Assembly (NCBI RefSeq): GCF_003350295.1
Contig: NZ_QLYY01000019.1
Span: 82,957 to 146,956, forward strand
DNA: 64,000 nt
Direction: 5' to 3'
Source of the DNA: Vibrio tetraodonis
GTDB taxonomy: Bacteria > Pseudomonadota > Gammaproteobacteria > Enterobacterales > Vibrionaceae
Part shown: positions 32,367 through 41,080 of the stretch, in pieces
How the letters are laid out: the number at the start of each line of letters is the position of its first letter
Numbering within the stretch: the first letter of the stretch is position 1
Translations under genes and position numbers: made by a program
The notes under the pieces: model-generated
Database searches by the model: none
The model's input: only the letters and a program-made list of their open reading frames with translations
What the model was told of the DNA's origin: nothing

Positions 32367-32393
32367 AAACCGCCGAATTAGCGGCGGTTTTTT
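32367..32393 (+). terminator. Intrinsic terminator of icd
   Basis: AAACCGCCG / CGGCGGTTT with a 6-base loop followed by T6. Lies between the convergent icd and cspD genes. Confidence 0.9.
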
Positions 32394-32437
32394 GTATTTG
32401 GTACCTTGAGTACCGGATGGTGAAATCTAGCAGCGAA

Positions 32438-32659
32438 TTATTTAACGGCTTGGGCTTCCACGGGAACCACTGAACTTGCGTGGTATCCTTTTGGCCCTTC
32501 CTCCACTTCAAATGTTACTTGTTGGCCCGCTTTCAGTGTACGATACCCGTCCATTTTGATAGTTGAATAATGGGCGAATACATCTCCATCTTCTCCTTCT
32601 GGACAGATAAAACCAAATCCTTTGGCGTTGTTAAACCATTTTACTGTACCTGTAGCCAT
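32438..32659 (-). CDS. cspD: Cold-shock-like protein CspD
   Basis: A 73-residue cold-shock domain protein with RNP1 KGFGFI and RNP2 VFAHY. The text [20 protein letters not shown] and the extended acidic tail match CspD, the stationary-phase member that inhibits replication in E. coli. ATG 32659 is chosen because GAGGG lies 8 bases upstream; a further ATG three codons up would add M-Y-S. The cspD-clpS-clpA neighbourhood is conserved, with cspD divergent. Confidence 0.93.
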   Translation of the reverse strand: MATGTVKWFNNAKGFGFICPEGEDGDVFAHYSTIKMDGYRTLKAGQQVTFEVEEGPKGYHASSVVPVEAQAVK

Positions 32660-33125
32660 GCTATACATCCCTCATGCATATTGTTACTAACGTTGTGTGA
32701 TTACACGAACAATCCGTGTGTAAACATAACAGTGAATAACCATTCAGCCGCTGCTAAATTTCCAGTCACTATGTGACCAATGTAGTCAATGCTTGGGAGC
32801 AGTCAATAGTGAAAATTGCTTGAACTGTGCATATTTGTAAACAAGTCACCTTTATCGTTTACGTTCTTGCAATTATTTTCACACTGCGACCAGTACTATA
32901 TAATAAAGAAAAGGGTTTTTGGTTTCTTTTTAATCAATTAGATAGATAATTCAGCCAGATACAAATCTTTTATTTGCAGCGATACAATTGCTGCATTAGT
33001 CTCTAAGTAAGGGCGTAAATTTGCTTTGCTCAATTTGGCCGCACTATAAGAGATAGATCTACATATAAAACGCATTGAAGTGTTAAAATCATATGAAAGG
33101 GACGTTGTTTTAAACACGAAGAGTC
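32660..33125. other. cspD-clpS divergent intergenic region
   Basis: 466 bases without a coding frame. It must hold the promoters of both genes. A candidate sigma-70 promoter for clpS is TTGCTT at 33021-33026 and TATAAG at 33045-33050 (18-base spacer). Another AT-rich stretch with TATAATAA lies near 32900. No strong operator palindrome was seen. Confidence 0.45.
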
Positions 33126-33446
33126 ATGAGCAAGCAATTTGAATGGGTTTCTCCAGACCACGATTTACTGGAGATTGAAAAGACTAAAGTGTCGCCACCA
33201 TCTCGGTACAATGTCGTTCTAAACAACGACGATTACACCCCGATGGACTTTGTAATTGAGATCCTAGAGCGCTTTTTTTCGATGGATATAGACAGAGCGA
33301 CACAAGTAATGCTCAAAGTGCATTACGAAGGTAAAGCGATTTGTGGCACATATACTGCAGAGGTCGCAGAGACAAAAGTAGCGCAAGTTACAATGTATTC
33401 TCAGGAAAACGAGCATCCCTTGCTTTGTACAATGGAGCAAGTGTAG
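33126..33446 (+). CDS. clpS: ClpAP adaptor ClpS
   Basis: A 106-residue N-end-rule adaptor that binds the ClpA N-domain and delivers substrates with bulky N-terminal residues. The substrate-pocket signature [16 protein letters not shown] is present, with a following C-G-T-Y block and the closing CTMEQV. It precedes clpA by 41 bases, as in most proteobacteria. Confidence 0.95.
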   Translation: MSKQFEWVSPDHDLLEIEKTKVSPPSRYNVVLNNDDYTPMDFVIEILERFFSMDIDRATQVMLKVHYEGKAICGTYTAEVAETKVAQVTMYSQENEHPLLCTMEQV

Positions 33447-33487
33447 AGCTTAACCAAGCAATTTAAGTTGCTGCTAAGGAGGTACTT

Positions 33488-35761
33488 ATGTTGAATAAAG
33501 AGTTAGAGTCGAGTCTTAATGGCGCATTCTCTCGTGCTAGAGACAAGCGACATGAGTTCATGACTGTCGAGCACCTCCTGCTAGCATTGTTAGAAAATGA
33601 TGCGGCCAGAGAGGCTTTGCTGGCCTGTCAGGCGGATATTGACTCGCTAAGGAATGAGTTAGATATCTTTATCGATCAAACGACACCATTGATACCAGAA
33701 AATGATGAAACAAGAGAAACGCAACCAACACTGAGTTTTCAGCGTGTCCTGCAGCGTGCAGTATTTCACGTTCAATCATCTGGTCGAAGTGAAGTGACAG
33801 GTGCCAATGTTCTGGTTGCCATTTTTAGTGAGCAAGAATCTCACGCAGCTTATTTAATGAAGAAGAATGACATTAGTCGCCTCGATATCGTTAACTTCAT
33901 TTCTCATGGTATTACTAAAGCGTCTAGCTCAAGCGACGATTCATCTTCTTCTGATTCATACAGCAGTAACGATAGTGCTGAGGAGTCGGGATCCGAAGAG
34001 CGTCTAGAAAGCTTTGCATCTAACCTCAATTTGCTGGCTAAACAGGGTCAAATTGATCCTCTAATTGGTCGAGACAAAGAGCTTGAGAGGACAATACAAG
34101 TTCTATGTCGTCGTCGTAAAAACAATCCTCTATTAGTTGGCGAGGCTGGTGTTGGTAAAACGGCTATCGCTGAAGGACTGGCTTGGAGAATTGTTGAAGG
34201 GCAAGTTCCTGAAATCATAAAACAAAGCGTTATTTATTCTCTGGATATCGGATCCTTACTTGCGGGTACCAAATATCGAGGTGATTTTGAGAAACGTTTT
34301 AAAGCAATTCTCAAACAGTTGGAAAAAGAGGACGATGCCATACTGTTCATCGACGAGATTCATACCATCATCGGGGCTGGTGCAGCTTCAGGCGGTCAGG
34401 TCGATGCGGCAAATCTGATAAAACCCCTGCTAAGTAGTGGCAAATTACGTTGTATAGGTTCTACAACCTATCAGGAATACAGCAATATTTTCGACAAGGA
34501 GCGAGCTCTCTCACGTCGTTTCCAAAAAATAGATATTGTTGAACCATCACTTGACGACACGACGAAAATCTTAATGGGGCTCAAGCCTAAATATGAAGCA
34601 CACCATGAGGTTCGTTACACCAATAAGGCACTTCGCGCTGCTGTTGAGCTTTCTGCAAAATACATCAATGAGCGTCATTTACCTGACAAAGCCATTGATG
34701 TGATTGACGAGGCTGGTGCGCGTCATCGCCTTGCCCCGGCAAGCCGTCGCAAGAAAACCGTCGGGGTCGCTGACATCGAAGCTATGGTTGCCAAAATGGC
34801 ACGTATTCCAGAGAAGTCAGTATCTTCTTCCGATAAAGAAATCCTGCAAAATCTTGATGATAAGATGAAGATGTTGGTTTTTGGTCAAGACGATGCTATT
34901 GATGTCTTAAGCGAGGCTATTAAACTGACTAGAGCAGGACTGGGCGCCGATAATAAACCCGTCGGTTCTTTCTTGTTTGCTGGGCCCACAGGCGTTGGTA
35001 AGACTGAAGTAACGCTTCAGCTTTCAAAACTAATGGGTATCGAGCTATTGCGCTTTGACATGTCTGAGTACGGTGAGAGGCACTCTGTTAGCCGATTAAT
35101 TGGCGCACCTCCTGGTTACGTTGGTTACGATCAAGGTGGTTTATTGACCGATGCAGTTATCAAACACCCACACTCTGTTGTTCTGTTGGATGAAATAGAA
35201 AAAGCTCACCCAGACATTTTTAATCTGTTGTTGCAGGTTATGGATAACGGTACGCTCACGGATAACAATGGCCGTAAAGCGGATTTCCGTAACGTTATTT
35301 TAGTGATGACAACTAATGCGGGTGTTCAGGAGACAGTCAAAAAATCGATTGGTCTGATCCAGCAAGATCACAGTCATGATGCGATGTCGGAGATTAAAAA
35401 AGTATTTACACCTGAGTTCCGCAACCGATTAGATAATGTAATTTGGTTCAATAGCTTGGATGAGAATGTCATTCATCAAGTGGTTGATAAGTTTATTGTT
35501 GAACTGCAGGCACAGTTGGATGCAAGAGGTGTTTCGCTCGAAGTTTCAGATAAAGCTCGCCATTGGCTGGCTCTTAAAGGTTATGACAAGGCGATGGGAG
35601 CAAGACCAATGGGGCGCGTTATTCAGGAACAGCTCAAAAAGCCGCTTGCAAACGAACTCTTGTTTGGTGCTCTAGTTGATGGTGGGACAGTGAAGGTCGA
35701 CTTGAGAAAAGATCAGCTCAAATTCAAGTATATGAGCCAGAAAGAAGTCGCTGTTCATTAA
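33488..35761 (+). CDS. clpA: ATP-dependent Clp protease ATPase subunit ClpA
   Basis: Hsp100 unfoldase of ClpAP, 757 residues. It has an N-terminal Clp repeat domain (1-145), an acidic/serine-rich linker (about 148-175), AAA domain 1 with Walker A GEAGVGKT near 218 and DEIHTIIG, and AAA domain 2 with GPTGVGKT near 499 and the IGLI loop that docks ClpP. A strong GGAGG ribosome site precedes the ATG. It ends at a clear terminator. Confidence 0.97.
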   Translation: MLNKELESSLNGAFSRARDKRHEFMTVEHLLLALLENDAAREALLACQADIDSLRNELDIFIDQTTPLIPENDETRETQPTLSFQRVLQRAVFHVQSSGRSEVTGANVLVAIFSEQESHAAYLMKKNDISRLDIVNFISHGITKASSSSDDSSSSDSYSSNDSAEESGSEERLESFASNLNLLAKQGQIDPLIGRDKELERTIQVLCRRRKNNPLLVGEAGVGKTAIAEGLAWRIVEGQVPEIIKQSVIYSLDIGSLLAGTKYRGDFEKRFKAILKQLEKEDDAILFIDEIHTIIGAGAASGGQVDAANLIKPLLSSGKLRCIGSTTYQEYSNIFDKERALSRRFQKIDIVEPSLDDTTKILMGLKPKYEAHHEVRYTNKALRAAVELSAKYINERHLPDKAIDVIDEAGARHRLAPASRRKKTVGVADIEAMVAKMARIPEKSVSSSDKEILQNLDDKMKMLVFGQDDAIDVLSEAIKLTRAGLGADNKPVGSFLFAGPTGVGKTEVTLQLSKLMGIELLRFDMSEYGERHSVSRLIGAPPGYVGYDQGGLLTDAVIKHPHSVVLLDEIEKAHPDIFNLLLQVMDNGTLTDNNGRKADFRNVILVMTTNAGVQETVKKSIGLIQQDHSHDAMSEIKKVFTPEFRNRLDNVIWFNSLDENVIHQVVDKFIVELQAQLDARGVSLEVSDKARHWLALKGYDKAMGARPMGRVIQEQLKKPLANELLFGALVDGGTVKVDLRKDQLKFKYMSQKEVAVH

Positions 35762-35781
35762 GTCTGTGAAAAGCAATCTTA

Positions 35782-35811
35782 AGCCAGGGTGCTCAGTACT
35801 CTGGCTTTTTT
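35782..35811 (+). terminator. Intrinsic terminator of clpSA
   Basis: AGCCAGGGT / ACTCTGGCT (one G-U pair), 7-base loop, then T6. Confidence 0.85.
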
Positions 35812-35859
35812 AATTTGACTAATAAATACCTTTTCTTTAGTGGTGTAGTGAGCATGCTC

Positions 35860-36681
35860 TTAGACTAGCTCCAACGTGTGCTGATAGTGAAATTTGTATC
35901 CTAGCTCTTCTACGTGAGTTGAGCTAATACGCTTATCATCTTGTTGGACTACGGGGGGCAACGGGTGCTTAGATTGAACACTATCCAGAGCGGCTTGGTA
36001 AAACTCAGCTTTACTGACGGTATTAGGCGTTGTGGCGTTAACAACGGCGTTTGACGTTAATGTAGACATGAAACTGACCACGCCAATTGCATCAGTAAGA
36101 TGCAACATGTTTGCTGGTGCACTTGAGCTAACTTGTTTCATTTTACCAACAAAGCGGCTAGGGTGGCGATCTGGACCCACAAGGCCACTACAACGAACAA
36201 TTGCGTATTTTATGCCTGAGTCAATTACATATTGCTCTGCTTGAAGCATAATCTTGGACTTTAGAGTGAAATCCTTGTTGTGTGAGGCGATAGACAGATA
36301 GGCATCGTCTTCTGTCATGGCCTTTGCAACATCAGGATAAACGCCGGTCGAGCTAACCATTATGATTTTTTCCACATGTGCTGATTGACATGCTTTAACC
36401 AGTTTATCCCAGTATCGGGTGTATTTTTCTCCATCACCGGATCTAAATCCTGGTGGAAAACAGCCAATAACAAGATCTGGTTGAGCGCTTTTAATGCTAC
36501 TCGTGATGGTGTTTACATCACTTTTTAGGTCGATTAATGTACCAGTAAGAAGTAAATCATTGATTTCAGAGACACCAGCTTCGGTGGTTCGGCTAACCGC
36601 TACTCTATGGCCAATCGTTTGTAGATAGTGAGCGAGTGGTTTACCTAGCCACCCACCACCAATAATTAATATGTCTTTCAT
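35860..36681 (-). CDS. YeeZ-like NAD(P)-binding oxidoreductase
   Basis: A 273-residue atypical short-chain dehydrogenase/epimerase with the nucleotide-binding loop IIGGGWLGKPLAHYL at the N-terminus and VSSTGVYPD where SDRs carry the catalytic Ser. The usual YxxxK is not obvious. Homologues are annotated YeeZ or SDR family oxidoreductase; substrate unknown. It is divergent from a solute-binding protein gene across 176 bases that hold a perfect palindrome. Confidence 0.72.
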   Translation of the reverse strand: MKDILIIGGGWLGKPLAHYLQTIGHRVAVSRTTEAGVSEINDLLLTGTLIDLKSDVNTITSSIKSAQPDLVIGCFPPGFRSGDGEKYTRYWDKLVKACQSAHVEKIIMVSSTGVYPDVAKAMTEDDAYLSIASHNKDFTLKSKIMLQAEQYVIDSGIKYAIVRCSGLVGPDRHPSRFVGKMKQVSSSAPANMLHLTDAIGVVSFMSTLTSNAVVNATTPNTVSKAEFYQAALDSVQSKHPLPPVVQQDDKRISSTHVEELGYKFHYQHTLELV

Positions 36682-36765
36682 ACTTATCTCGTCATAGTCT
36701 CGGCCTAGTTTGATTACTATCTAAGAGATCCAATAAATAATCAACCATAGTTTTTTGGGCTCTAC

Positions 36766-36781
36766 GTCTCATAGATGAGAC
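36766..36781. repeat. 16-bp palindrome in a divergent promoter region
   Basis: GTCTCATAGATGAGAC: perfect 7-bp arms around a 2-base centre. It is compact, like a dimeric regulator operator, and lies 85 bases from the yeeZ-like start and 77 from the solute-binding gene start. No regulator can be assigned. Confidence 0.4.
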
Positions 36782-36857
36782 ATCGCTCCGCTGTGGCTAA
36801 ACATCATTAACTCTATTATTAATAGATGTATAACTGGGGACACATTGTTGGGATTGG

Positions 36858-37613
36858 ATGAAGTGGCTTTTGCTGTGTTGGCTTGGGTTCATACCTGTTC
36901 TAGTCTCGGCTAGCAACAAGGTATATATGACGTCTTTAGATTGGCCTCCTTACTCGGGGGAGAACTTACGTGAAAATGGCTATTCTATTGCCATTGCTCG
37001 TGAGGCTTTCTCTGCTATGGGCTATGACCTAATCGTAGATTTCGAGCCTTGGGTGAGGGCGGTTTCATTAGCCACGAAATCAGAAAAATATATCGGATAT
37101 TTCCCCGAGTATTTCTTTGATACCCAAGACTTTGTTTTTTCGGATTCGATTGGTAGCGGGCCACTGGGCTTAGTCGAAAATTCTAATTTCCCAGTAACAT
37201 GGAGTAAATTAGTCGATCTAAAAACGCTTCGTATCGGTGTTGTTCAAGGGTACGTCAATACTAAAGAATTCGATGATATGGTTGCAGATGGAGAGCTAGA
37301 TGTAGAGGCATCGAGTAATGATACTAAGAATATTCATAAGGTAGCGAAAAGACGGTTAGATGCTGCAGTAATAGATTCGAATGTGCTAGAGCATTTGATC
37401 AGTGAGGACTCTCAGGAAGCTTTCTTAAGACAGCATTTGCAAATGAACACTAGGCTATTGGACAACAAACAAATCTATGTTGCTTTTCGTAACGAACCGA
37501 AAGGAATTGATCTGAAGACGATTTTCAATCAAGGCTTACAAAAGATTGATATCGAGTCGATTATTCATCGGTTGAACAAGCCAACCGATGCTGAGGGTAA
37601 CATGGCTAATTGA
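36858..37613 (+). CDS. Periplasmic solute-binding protein, SBP_bac_3 family
   Basis: A 251-residue protein with a signal peptide (about 1-18, ending VSA-SN) and a family 3 extracellular solute-binding fold: MTSLDWPPYSGENL at the start, then EPWVRAV and a second lobe from about 110. The ligand cannot be inferred. No permease or ATPase gene is adjacent, so it may be a stand-alone sensor or share a transporter. A paralogue lies at 40.2 kb on the minus strand. Confidence 0.8.
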   Translation: MKWLLLCWLGFIPVLVSASNKVYMTSLDWPPYSGENLRENGYSIAIAREAFSAMGYDLIVDFEPWVRAVSLATKSEKYIGYFPEYFFDTQDFVFSDSIGSGPLGLVENSNFPVTWSKLVDLKTLRIGVVQGYVNTKEFDDMVADGELDVEASSNDTKNIHKVAKRRLDAAVIDSNVLEHLISEDSQEAFLRQHLQMNTRLLDNKQIYVAFRNEPKGIDLKTIFNQGLQKIDIESIIHRLNKPTDAEGNMAN

Positions 37614-37614
37614 A

Positions 37615-37857
37615 CTAGGCGATTTCGCTGGAGAGTACTCGGAGTACTTTATCTGCATGTTCCGCAACCTCAATGCCTTCGTCAGTGAGATAACCCCCGT
37701 CTGGTTGTGTGCATAGCCCCTTATCAAAAAGTCTGCCAACCGCCGCCTGTATCTCATCGGTTGCATCTTGATGTACTTTTATCCCTGTTGCTGCACTTCG
37801 AATATCAAACTGAAGTAATAAGTTTAGTTCAGCCATTTTGTCCGCTGTATATTTCAT
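37615..37857 (-). CDS. TIGR02647 family small protein
   Basis: An 80-residue protein with GIKVHQDATDEIQAA followed by LFDKGLCTQPDGGYLTDEG, the hallmark of TIGR02647, a small winged-helix-like family in marine gammaproteobacteria with no known function. ATG 37857 is chosen because GGAGAAG lies 7 bases upstream; an ATG five codons earlier overlaps that site. Its stop is 1 base from that of the convergent solute-binding gene. Confidence 0.8.
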   Translation of the reverse strand: MKYTADKMAELNLLLQFDIRSAATGIKVHQDATDEIQAAVGRLFDKGLCTQPDGGYLTDEGIEVAEHADKVLRVLSSEIA

Positions 37858-38141
37858 ATTTGTCTTCTCCATAACATGCTACACAGCAACCTTAATCTCT
37901 GTAGGGGTACAGGGCAACGCTGGCTAGCAAGAAATGTTATCTGTTACCTGATATTACATGCTTAACTCGGTAGTGATTAAGTTAAATCGTATCATTCTCG
38001 ATTGTTCGTGCTGTTAGGCTGGTCTTAACGCGGTATCGAAATGACATAATTTAATTTCTTGAGATGAAAATTAGCACTTGAAAATTATAGTGATAACAGT
38101 GATCATTCGCGGCCATAAAACCACAAATTAAAAAATGTTTT

Positions 38142-38987
38142 ATGATGAACCTGAACCATTTGGATTCTTTGTTACCCCCGCAAATGGCTGAACGTGCGGT
38201 AGAAATTGGTGTTGTTAAGGTCACCAAAGACCCTATAAAGTCTTTTCTGTTAGCCATTTCAGCGGGTATTCACATTGGTATTGCTTTTGTCTTCTACACA
38301 ATTGTCACCACAGGAGCGGCTGATCTACCATGGGGTATGACTAGGCTCATTGGTGGACTGGCATTTAGTTTAGGTTTGATACTGGTTGTAGTGACAGGCG
38401 GAGAGTTGTTCACCAGCTCAGTATTGACTCTGGTTGCTCGCGCTAGTGGCAAAATCAGTTGGAAGATGCTGTTTAAAAACTGGTTTATAGTTTATAGCGG
38501 TAATCTTATAGGAGCCTTGCTTTTAGTTATATGCATGTTGCTCACCAAGCAATACATGTTTGATGGTGGCCAAGTTGGGCTCAACGCAATGGCGATTTCA
38601 CAGCATAAACTCCATCATGATTTTATCTCGGCCGTCGCTCTAGGCATTATGTGCAACGTATTAGTATGTATAGCCGTTTGGATGACATTTAGTGGGCGTA
38701 CTTTAACTGACAAAATTGCGGTGATGATATTGCCAGTGGCTATGTTTGTTTCTTCTGGATTTGAGCATTGTATAGCAAATATGTTTCAGGTACCCATGGC
38801 AATAGGTATCAAATTCTTTGCACCTTCAGAGTTTTGGCAAATGACAGGGGTTAATCCGTCTGATTACGCAGACTTGAATTTGGTGAATTTTGTAATGAAT
38901 AATTTAATACCTGTTACCATAGGAAACATAATAGGTGGCGGTATTTTTGTCGGCGTATGGTACTGGATGATTTATCTTAAAGACTAA
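38142..38987 (+). CDS. focA: Formate channel FocA
   Basis: Formate/nitrite transporter family, 281 residues, six membrane helices. The family signatures GGELFTSS and the central NAMAISQHKLHH with the gating histidine are present, and the sequence is close to the crystallised V. cholerae FocA. It exports formate during fermentation and can re-import it. Unlike in E. coli, pflB is not next to it. A second ATG is the next codon (38145). Confidence 0.92.
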   Translation: MMNLNHLDSLLPPQMAERAVEIGVVKVTKDPIKSFLLAISAGIHIGIAFVFYTIVTTGAADLPWGMTRLIGGLAFSLGLILVVVTGGELFTSSVLTLVARASGKISWKMLFKNWFIVYSGNLIGALLLVICMLLTKQYMFDGGQVGLNAMAISQHKLHHDFISAVALGIMCNVLVCIAVWMTFSGRTLTDKIAVMILPVAMFVSSGFEHCIANMFQVPMAIGIKFFAPSEFWQMTGVNPSDYADLNLVNFVMNNLIPVTIGNIIGGGIFVGVWYWMIYLKD

Positions 38988-39081
38988 CACTATGCCTAGC
39001 GGTAATCTTATCTTGGAGCTTATGGCACATACAGGATATTTATTGCTCAGCTCGAGAACTTATCCTGAAAGCTATGACACG

Positions 39082-39106
39082 GTTATCCACAGATTCTGTG
39101 GATAAC
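39082..39106. promoter_or_regulatory. Pair of convergent consensus DnaA boxes
   Basis: Perfect inverted repeat GTTATCCACAG ATT CTGTGGATAAC. Each arm contains a strict DnaA box TTATCCACA (39083-39091 plus; 39097-39105 minus). It lies between the convergent focA and fetB stops, where no promoter is expected. It could also form a transcript hairpin, but no T-run follows on either strand. Confidence 0.6.
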
Positions 39107-39117
39107 ATCGATACTTA

Positions 39118-39912
39118 TTATTGGTGTTTGAAGTTGACCAATATCTTCCCTTCTTTGTTGATGCAATAGCGAATCGTGAGTGTCAAAGTGAGACTTAGGG
39201 ATATCGACAACATGACAAATATAGCGATCATGATCAAGAGCTGGTATTTGATCGCTATAATCGGGTTTGCCCCCCCTAAAATCTGACCTGTCATCATCCC
39301 AGGCAATGTCACTAAGCCTGTCGTTGTCATTGATGCAAGAGTTGGCGCTAATGATTTTCTTATTGCGTCACTGACAAAAGATTGAGTAGCAAACCGAGCT
39401 GAAGCTCCAAGCGCAATCGCTGCTTCGTACTCTCCTCGACGTGAATCCATGGTAGTGAATAAGTTTTGTAACCCCACAATATTTCCGCTCAGTGAGTTAC
39501 CCAGCAACATTCCTGCTAGAGGTATTATGTATTGAGCGTTGAAGAGGGGCACTGGCTTTATAATGACTATGCATAATACTGCTAGGATTGGTATTAGGCC
39601 GATAAGCAAACTGGCTGACACAGGGTAGATCAATCTTTTATGGGGAAGGTTCGCTTTACTGATAATAGCGCTCGCCCCTATCAAGGTCATAACGAGTAAC
39701 CACACTGTGTTTATTACGGCGTTGTTAGTATTGAACAAGTATTCTAAATAGAGTCCTACCATAAGCAGTTGAATTGTCATTCTGACAATACTAATGACGA
39801 TATCGCGCCCAATATGAAGCCTAAAGTAACGGTTGATAAAAAGAGGAATTGTTAAGGTCGAAAAGAACAGAAATAAGAGTGGCCAAGGAATATCTATCAC
39901 ACCACTATTCAT
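39118..39912 (-). CDS. FetB/UPF0014-type ABC permease
   Basis: A 264-residue membrane protein of the UPF0014 family (E. coli FetB/YbbM, an iron-exporter permease), with about seven helices and the conserved GNSLSG, a central ALGAS block and LPGMMTGQILGG segments. In E. coli FetA, the ATPase, is encoded just upstream; here no ATPase gene is adjacent, so the partner must be elsewhere or the protein has another role. Iron export is inferred only by family. Confidence 0.8.
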   Translation of the reverse strand: MNSGVIDIPWPLLFLFFSTLTIPLFINRYFRLHIGRDIVISIVRMTIQLLMVGLYLEYLFNTNNAVINTVWLLVMTLIGASAIISKANLPHKRLIYPVSASLLIGLIPILAVLCIVIIKPVPLFNAQYIIPLAGMLLGNSLSGNIVGLQNLFTTMDSRRGEYEAAIALGASARFATQSFVSDAIRKSLAPTLASMTTTGLVTLPGMMTGQILGGANPIIAIKYQLLIMIAIFVMLSISLSLTLTLTIRYCINKEGKILVNFKHQ

Positions 39913-39944
39913 TTAAAACTCCTTATCTACGATGTTATCCGTCA

Positions 39945-40139
39945 ATGGGTTCTATGGTCAGTTCTGATGATCATGAGTTAGAGTTTTATGAGTGCCTTCA
40001 TTCTTACCATAAAATTCTATCAAAGATAGCTCGATACTCAAAAATAAATAGTCAGTTTAAACAAAGTATTAGTGTTTTAAGCGAAGTTAAATATGTGGGA
40101 ACGGTGACTTCATTTGGTGGTCCCACAGAAGTGGCGTAA
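39945..40139 (+). CDS. Small hypothetical protein
   Basis: A 64-codon frame starting MGSMVSSDDHELEFYE and ending FGGPTEVA, in the spacer between fetB and a solute-binding gene. Codon use looks like its neighbours and the C-terminal half is unremarkable, without signal or membrane segment. The ribosome site is weak, and an ATG at 39954 is equally possible. No family is recognised; it may be non-coding. Confidence 0.3.
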   Translation: MGSMVSSDDHELEFYECLHSYHKILSKIARYSKINSQFKQSISVLSEVKYVGTVTSFGGPTEVA

Positions 40140-40184
40140 GCAACTATGACCAAGTGCGAGCTAATAGAGGAAGCACTTGGTTCC

Positions 40185-40937
40185 CTAATCAGTTAAGCCA
40201 TATTTAATTTTGATATCTTGGAGCCTGATTTTTGCGTTGTCTTTGAAGTATTGATTGAGCTGAGAGACAATTTCTTGAGCGTGTGGATGGTCTCTTCGAA
40301 CCGCTGCGTGTAACGGTGTGGAATCGAGATGACTGCGACTAAAGTACAGTTTGCCCTTACCAACTCTCATCTCTTGTACTGCCCATCTTCCTACCGCTTC
40401 GTCGGTGATTAGCACATCTGCTCGCTCTGTCAGTACTTGTCGTATACTGTTAGTCAGATCGAGGGAGTTGATAGGGATCATATCTGGGTATTGGCGTAAA
40501 TTTCCCGCGTAGGCATAATTGTTAATAAGAGCCACTCTCATCCCTTTTAAACTTTCTAATGACTCATATTCAAATTTAGTATCGCTACGTGAAACAAATA
40601 CCATTCGGTTATTCATATAGCTATCCGTTAAAAGATAATCTTTTTCCCTTTGTTCTGTTTTCCAGATAGCAATGATGACATCATTTTGTCCGCCCAACGT
40701 TTCTTTTAGCACACGAGACCAAGGTTTTACCGTATAGTCGAACTCAAGTTCTGCAGCGTCGAGTGCGCCAGTGACTAGATCATAGGCAATACCACTACCG
40801 TAGGCAGAATTTACTATATAAGGTGGCCAAAGATCTTGCGACACCCTAAGACGTTCATCTTCAGCTAATACGGAGCGGCCATACATTAAGCTCATGATAA
40901 GTAAAGCATATAGTTGTAGATTTTTAAACTTGATCAC
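40185..40937 (-). CDS. Periplasmic solute-binding protein, SBP_bac_3 family
   Basis: A 250-residue protein with a signal peptide (about 1-25, ending SVLA-ED) and a family 3 solute-binding fold: RVSQDLWPPYIVN, YDLVTGALDAA, VKPWSRVLKE, and a hinge into lobe 2 at about 115. It resembles the gene at 36.9 kb in design (N-terminal WPPY, then PW-R), so the two are distant paralogues. The ligand is unknown and no transporter genes are adjacent. Confidence 0.8.
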   Translation of the reverse strand: MIKFKNLQLYALLIMSLMYGRSVLAEDERLRVSQDLWPPYIVNSAYGSGIAYDLVTGALDAAELEFDYTVKPWSRVLKETLGGQNDVIIAIWKTEQREKDYLLTDSYMNNRMVFVSRSDTKFEYESLESLKGMRVALINNYAYAGNLRQYPDMIPINSLDLTNSIRQVLTERADVLITDEAVGRWAVQEMRVGKGKLYFSRSHLDSTPLHAAVRRDHPHAQEIVSQLNQYFKDNAKIRLQDIKIKYGLTD

Positions 40938-41080
40938 TCTCTCACCCAGATTGGTTTTATAACTGCTTATAACTAGTTTAGTTCAGGATAAAACAGAACG
41001 TCTCAAACTGAAAAATAGACATAAAAATTGGAGTAACCTAATGTAAATAAAGAAACATCATAAACCTAAGGGAAATCCGT

